Positions 5,918 through 8,745 of a stretch of DNA of 8,745 nucleotides are shown here, piece after piece. Every line of letters begins with the position of its first letter. The stretch's first letter is position 1. The stretch comes from Deltaproteobacteria bacterium (GTDB taxonomy: Bacteria > Bdellovibrionota_C > UBA2361 > SZUA-149 > JAITKM01): assembly GCA_031278395.1 (NCBI GenBank), contig JAITKM010000042.1, positions 1-8,745 of the forward strand. Reading direction: 5' to 3'. Made by a program: the position numbers and the translations under genes. The notes under the pieces are model-generated. The model saw nothing but the letters and a program-made list of their open reading frames with translations, did not search any database and was not told the DNA's origin.

Positions 5918-6796
5918 TTAAAAAACAAATACCGGACCAAACAGGAAGGACTTCTCCTGACAAACAATACCATCTCGATAGTGAAAATAAGCTGAAAACC
6001 CAGCCCAAGAATTTAAAAAAATACCTAGCTGTGCGCTAACGCTGTCAATCCCCTTTTTCCCTACTAAACTATCTTGATACGAATATCTAAACTCCGAGTG
6101 AATCATTTGCCAACGATACTTGGCACTAAAACCATAAATTAAAGAATCATTACTAGTCCTCGCCCCAATATTTTTATCCTGATAATTAATATCTACCTTA
6201 GTTCTTTCCCAAGCATATGCAAGATACGGATTAAAAATTAAATTTAAATCCTTAACATTAAAACGTAACCCAAATTTAAACATCGGCTCTTTAACCGTAA
6301 CTTGCGTATAATCACCTCGCACACGATGATAAAAATAACTCAAACCCACATTAGGCGTTACAAAAGCCTTTTTATCTAAATAAGCATTAACAGAAAAAAT
6401 ATTCCCCTTAATCTCAAAAGCTTCTGAGACTGGAACTTTCAAATTAGGAATTCCAGTTAACTTGGTCAAATCTAAGCGATACGCCCCATCAACCTCACTA
6501 CTAAAAAAAAAGTTAGAAAAATCAAAATGTGACGTTGTGAAAAGCCCAAAAATCCCCCACTCCCCAGAAACATCTTGCACACTGCCTTCGGTCGGTGCCT
6601 TTAACTTACTCAAATCAATCTGACTATTAGCTGTGCCAATTAATGGATTTAAAATTAACAAGTAATCCTGTGTGAACTTTTGCTTAAACAATTGAGCCTG
6701 TGAAGCATCCATTGTTAAATCTGGCGCCAGACCTTCCCCAAAAGAATTACTAATCAAAAACCCAAATAACCCTATAAAAATAAATAATTTCTTCAT
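5918..6796 (-). CDS. Putative outer-membrane beta-barrel protein
   Basis: This 292-residue secreted protein has a clear signal peptide: MKK, hydrophobic LFIFIGLFGFLI, and likely cleavage near SNSFG|EG (about 20). After a polar stretch (25-75), the remainder alternates hydrophobic and polar residues with many aromatics. Examples are WGIFGLFTTSHFDFSNFFF, VGLSYFYHRVRGDYTQVTV, LIFNPYLAYAWERTKVDINYQ, SAKYRWQMIHSEFRYSYQD and FSAYFHYRDG, all typical of transmembrane beta strands. It ends FGPVFVF, with the terminal Phe used as a Bam recognition signal. These features indicate a barrel of roughly 8-12 strands in an outer membrane. The specific function (porin, enzyme or adhesion) cannot be told. The start ATG at 6796 has no Shine-Dalgarno. 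The gene is divergent from the ABC permease and has no obvious operon partner. It is the main evidence that the organism is diderm. Confidence 0.72.
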   Translation of the reverse strand: MKKLFIFIGLFGFLISNSFGEGLAPDLTMDASQAQLFKQKFTQDYLLILNPLIGTANSQIDLSKLKAPTEGSVQDVSGEWGIFGLFTTSHFDFSNFFFSSEVDGAYRLDLTKLTGIPNLKVPVSEAFEIKGNIFSVNAYLDKKAFVTPNVGLSYFYHRVRGDYTQVTVKEPMFKFGLRFNVKDLNLIFNPYLAYAWERTKVDINYQDKNIGARTSNDSLIYGFSAKYRWQMIHSEFRYSYQDSLVGKKGIDSVSAQLGIFLNSWAGFSAYFHYRDGIVCQEKSFLFGPVFVF

Positions 6797-6911
6797 AATC
6801 TGTCGGTTTGAGTAAAATAAATCGTTTCTAAAACCTCGCTAATCTAATATGGTCACGCGCAGTGCGTTTTATCTCTTACAAAACGAAACCTCAAAGCACA
6901 ATATTTTTTAT

Positions 6912-8129
6912 ATGTTCAAATTAATTTTAAATGAAGCTTGGCTTTCTATCGTTTCACACAAACTACGCTTTTTCCTCACCACCTTGGGAATCATCATCGG
7001 TGTCTGTGCCGTGGTTATGATGGTTGCTGCTGGACAAACCGTTACTAATATAATTAACGAGACTTTTTCTTCTATGGGAAGTAACCTCCTAATTGTCCAC
7101 CCAGGAACTAGCACGCAAGGCGGTATCAGAACTGGACGTGGACATTCTACCATCTCTCTGGACGATATTAAGGCAATCAGCAAAACTAAAGACGTTGCTG
7201 CTGCCGCCCCCGTAATTAATGCTTCAGCTCAAGCCGTGTATAATGCTAACAACTGGAACGTTAGTATCATTGGCACAACTCCAGACTACATGGAAGTTGG
7301 TAACTGGGAAATTGAAAACGGTGTAGGCTTGACAGATAAAGATATTCAATCAGCTACAGATAATATCTTAATTGGGCAAACCATTATCACAGAACTATTT
7401 GGCTTTGAAGATCCTATTGGCAAAACTTTACGTCTAAAAAATCTTCCATTTCGCGTTGTTGGCACACTCAAAGGTAAAGGGCAAGGTTTAATGGGCAATG
7501 ATCAAGACAATCTAATCATCATGCCAGTTACTACTATTCGACGTAAAATTGTGGGTAGTAATCGCCCGAAAATGGTGGATTTAGGATTTGTAAAAGTCGC
7601 CTCCGAAGATAAAATGGATGTTGTTAATAACCGTATTGAGCAATTAATTCGTTCTCGCCATAAACTCAAAAACAACACCCCCAGTGATTTTGGCATTAGA
7701 GATTTAACGGAAATGGTAAATAATGTAAAACTAGCTGGTTTAGTTTTATCTATTTTGCTTGCTGCAATCGCTTCAATTTCATTAATTGTCGGAAGTATTG
7801 GCATTATGAATATGATGCTAGTTGCTGTAACTGAACGCACTCGCGAAATTGGAATTAGAAAATCTCTTGGAGCTCCTAATCGCTGGATTATGATTCAGTT
7901 TTTAATGGAATCAGTTTTAATTTCTTTTCTAGGAAGTATTATCGGGCTGGCTTTAGGAATAGGTTTTTCACAACTCGCAGGCTATCTTTTAGAAAAAGAC
8001 GTGCCCATAACTCTCTGGCCTATTATTTTATCATTTAGCGTCGCGATTGTAGTTGGCATTAGTTCGGGTTTATTCCCAGCGATTAAAGCTATGAAACTCG
8101 ACCCGATCGAAGCTTTGAGATACCAATAA
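6912..8129 (+). CDS. MacB/FtsX-family ABC transporter permease
   Basis: This is the permease subunit of a MacB-type ABC transporter, a mechanotransmission system that works with a separate ATPase and often a MacA-like adaptor. Layout of the 405 residues: N-terminal FKLILNEAWLSIVSHKLR and TM1 (about 19-41, FFLTTLGIIIGVCAVVMMVAAG), a large periplasmic core domain (about 42-270), TM2 (about 274-308), the coupling motif TERTREIGIRKSLGA (about 308-321), TM3 (about 326-360), TM4 (about 368-392) and the C-terminal tail DPIEALRYQ, a family hallmark. I chose ATG 6912 because homologues begin at this point; the frame stays open upstream to an ATG at 6849, giving 21 extra residues without family resemblance. 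Neither start has a Shine-Dalgarno. No ATPase or adaptor is in the window, so partners lie elsewhere. The gene ends 20 nt from the convergent tRNA-Thr. Confidence 0.93.
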   Translation: MFKLILNEAWLSIVSHKLRFFLTTLGIIIGVCAVVMMVAAGQTVTNIINETFSSMGSNLLIVHPGTSTQGGIRTGRGHSTISLDDIKAISKTKDVAAAAPVINASAQAVYNANNWNVSIIGTTPDYMEVGNWEIENGVGLTDKDIQSATDNILIGQTIITELFGFEDPIGKTLRLKNLPFRVVGTLKGKGQGLMGNDQDNLIIMPVTTIRRKIVGSNRPKMVDLGFVKVASEDKMDVVNNRIEQLIRSRHKLKNNTPSDFGIRDLTEMVNNVKLAGLVLSILLAAIASISLIVGSIGIMNMMLVAVTERTREIGIRKSLGAPNRWIMIQFLMESVLISFLGSIIGLALGIGFSQLAGYLLEKDVPITLWPIILSFSVAIVVGISSGLFPAIKAMKLDPIEALRYQ

Positions 8130-8150
8130 AAGTTGGCTCAAGTCTCAACT
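8125..8150 (-). terminator. Possible terminator of tRNA-Thr
   Basis: Directly after the tRNA's CCA on the - strand, AGTTG and CAACT pair around a 10-nt loop and run into TTTTATT. The stem is only 5 bp. It overlaps the stop codon of the convergent ABC permease gene, so it might serve both directions. Weak call. Confidence 0.3.
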
Positions 8151-8225
8151 GGAGCCACCCATGGGAGTCGAACCCACGACCTATCGATTACGAATCGATT
8201 GCTCTACCAACTAAGCTAGGGTGGC
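8150..8225 (-). tRNA. tRNA-Thr (anticodon CGU)
   Basis: This 76-nt cloverleaf on the - strand has acceptor GCCACCC (8219-8225) paired with GGGTGGC (8154-8160) and anticodon stem ATCGA/TCGAT around loop TTCGTAA, with CGT at 8190-8192. The T-stem is GTGGG/CCCAT with TTCGACT, the discriminator is U, and the CCA is encoded. It reads ACG codons. Confidence 0.96.
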
Positions 8226-8351
8226 TAAACATAAGTTTGTATTTTCAATGTGTTACGGAACTATTTTAGTCGTACGATCTACCTACGACCTAAATATAAA
8301 AATTAATAAATTCGCTAACATAATGCAAGAATTAGATCAATATTAAATTGT
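8226..8351. other. Intergenic region with a hairpin
   Basis: No gene is seen. TTTAGTCGTA (8265-8274) and TACGACCTAAA (8284-8294) form a 10-bp stem with a one-base bulge and a 9-nt loop, about 40 nt upstream of the - strand tRNA-Thr. It might be the tail of a transcript arriving from the right on the - strand or part of tRNA-Thr control; the sequence does not decide. Confidence 0.4.
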
Positions 8352-8528
8352 TTAGTAAAAATACAATGGCGTTGTTAAGAAATCAGGCGCCCCCCTATCA
8401 AACTCAACCTTGCCATCTTTTGTCCAAACTAACCGATTTTGTTTTTTTAGTTGAGTAACATGCTGGTGAGTTTTTCTAATAAATTCTGAAAATTCTTTTT
8501 GATTTCTGGGGATTAATTTCTGGTGCAA
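8352..8528 (-). pseudogene. C-terminal remnant of an unknown protein, cut by a miniature element
   Basis: The - strand holds a 58-codon open frame ending at TAA 8352-8354. It reads as a plausible protein C-terminus: PRNQKEFSEFIRKT, then VTQLKKQNRLVWTKDGKVEF, then DRGAPDFLTTPLYFY. Charge spacing and codon choice look like a real gene, but I do not recognise the family. Upstream, the frame meets the miniature element beginning at 8521 and then a stop, so the N-terminal part is missing. A TTG at 8526-8528 could act as a start but has no Shine-Dalgarno and lies inside the element. I found no matching N-terminal part between 8620 and the window end. It is most likely the tail of a gene broken by the element. 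Confidence 0.5.
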
Positions 8529-8605
8529 GGTTACTTTATGATCTTTTTATCATTGAATTTTTTATACCAATTTTGTATTTTTCTATTTACAAAATTATTT
8601 TGGCT
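8521..8605. mobile_element. Miniature element, copy 2 (decayed)
   Basis: 8521-8537 reads TGGTGCAAGGTTACTTT and matches the left end of the 544-666 element at 16 of 17 positions. Internal blocks also sit at corresponding offsets: TTTTTT followed by (C)ATRCC begins at offset 37 in both, and AAATTATTTTG is at offset 69 in copy 1 and 71 in copy 2. The inverted right end is not recognisable near the expected 8627-8645, so this copy is truncated or has diverged. The right boundary given here is where similarity fades. Confidence 0.6.
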
Positions 8606-8745
8606 TATTAGAAAGCAACAATTTTTAAGACTTCAAGATCGTTTCACACAGGGATAATCGTAATAAGAAGTCTGCACTAGAATACTAAATGCTATGAATA
8701 TGTCTATGAGACGTAGCGTCAAAATGGAGAAAAAATAAAACAGAT
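8606..8745. other. Right edge, no gene supported
   Basis: AT-rich sequence after the decayed element. A 10-base match to the RAYT-side repeat (TAATCGTAAT) lies at 8655-8664, and a - strand frame is open from 8633 to the edge, but it has no recognisable motif and may be chance. Confidence 0.4.

Noticed and set aside
6849-6911. Upstream start giving 21 extra residues to the ABC permease
   Set aside because: The extra residues have no family resemblance and the ATG at 6912 begins where homologues begin.
6908-7840. - strand frames inside the ABC permease gene
   Set aside because: Antisense shadows of a strongly recognised gene.
8633-8745. - strand frame open to the window edge (hydrophobic, ends CVKRS)
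   Set aside because: About 37 codons, no motif, no visible start; cannot be told from chance.

Overview
The window is AT-rich DNA from a bacterium with an outer membrane. A signal-peptide protein ending in Phe looks like a small beta-barrel, and all three tRNAs carry an encoded CCA. I cannot place it taxonomically with confidence. An AT-rich uncultured diderm lineage fits, and one small helical protein (2131-2319) vaguely recalls small cyanobacterial proteins, which is only a weak hint. Most genes here lack a Shine-Dalgarno sequence; the clear exceptions are the transposase remnant, the 79-residue ORF and one small protein.

Layout from left to right. 1-803 is a mobile-element scar: palindromes, a REP-associated tyrosine transposase (RAYT/Y1) gene with a good RBS, and a 123-bp miniature element with 17-bp terminal inverted repeats that cuts the transposase off. 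804-2120 is a three-gene + strand cluster: a small unknown protein, a polyprenol-phosphate mannosyltransferase (DPM1-like) and a SufT/MIP18-type Fe-S protein. 2131-2814 holds two small helical unknown proteins on the - strand. 2815-3020 contains a perfect 22-bp hairpin and a likely promoter for tRNA-Phe(GAA). The DNA polymerase III delta subunit gene (holA) starts only 26 nt after that tRNA and is followed by a cytosolic-type SH3b-NlpC/P60 peptidase.

5235-5917 is intergenic and carries tRNA-Leu(GAG), several AT palindromes and a probable terminator. 5918-6796 (-) is the putative outer-membrane beta-barrel. Divergent from it is a MacB/FtsX-type ABC permease (6912-8129, +), convergent with tRNA-Thr(CGU) on the - strand. 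The last 500 bases hold the C-terminal remnant of an unknown - strand gene, cut off by a second, decayed copy of the same miniature element seen at 544-666.

The housekeeping genes (holA, tRNAs, sufT, dpm1, nlpC, macB-like) are unrelated neighbours rather than one pathway. The most notable signal is the miniature-element family. It appears at both ends of the window, each time ending a reading frame, and its internal blocks lie at matching offsets. The transposase next to copy 1 is a RAYT, the class that mobilises small palindromic repeats. I found no CRISPR array, defence island or clearly new multi-gene system.
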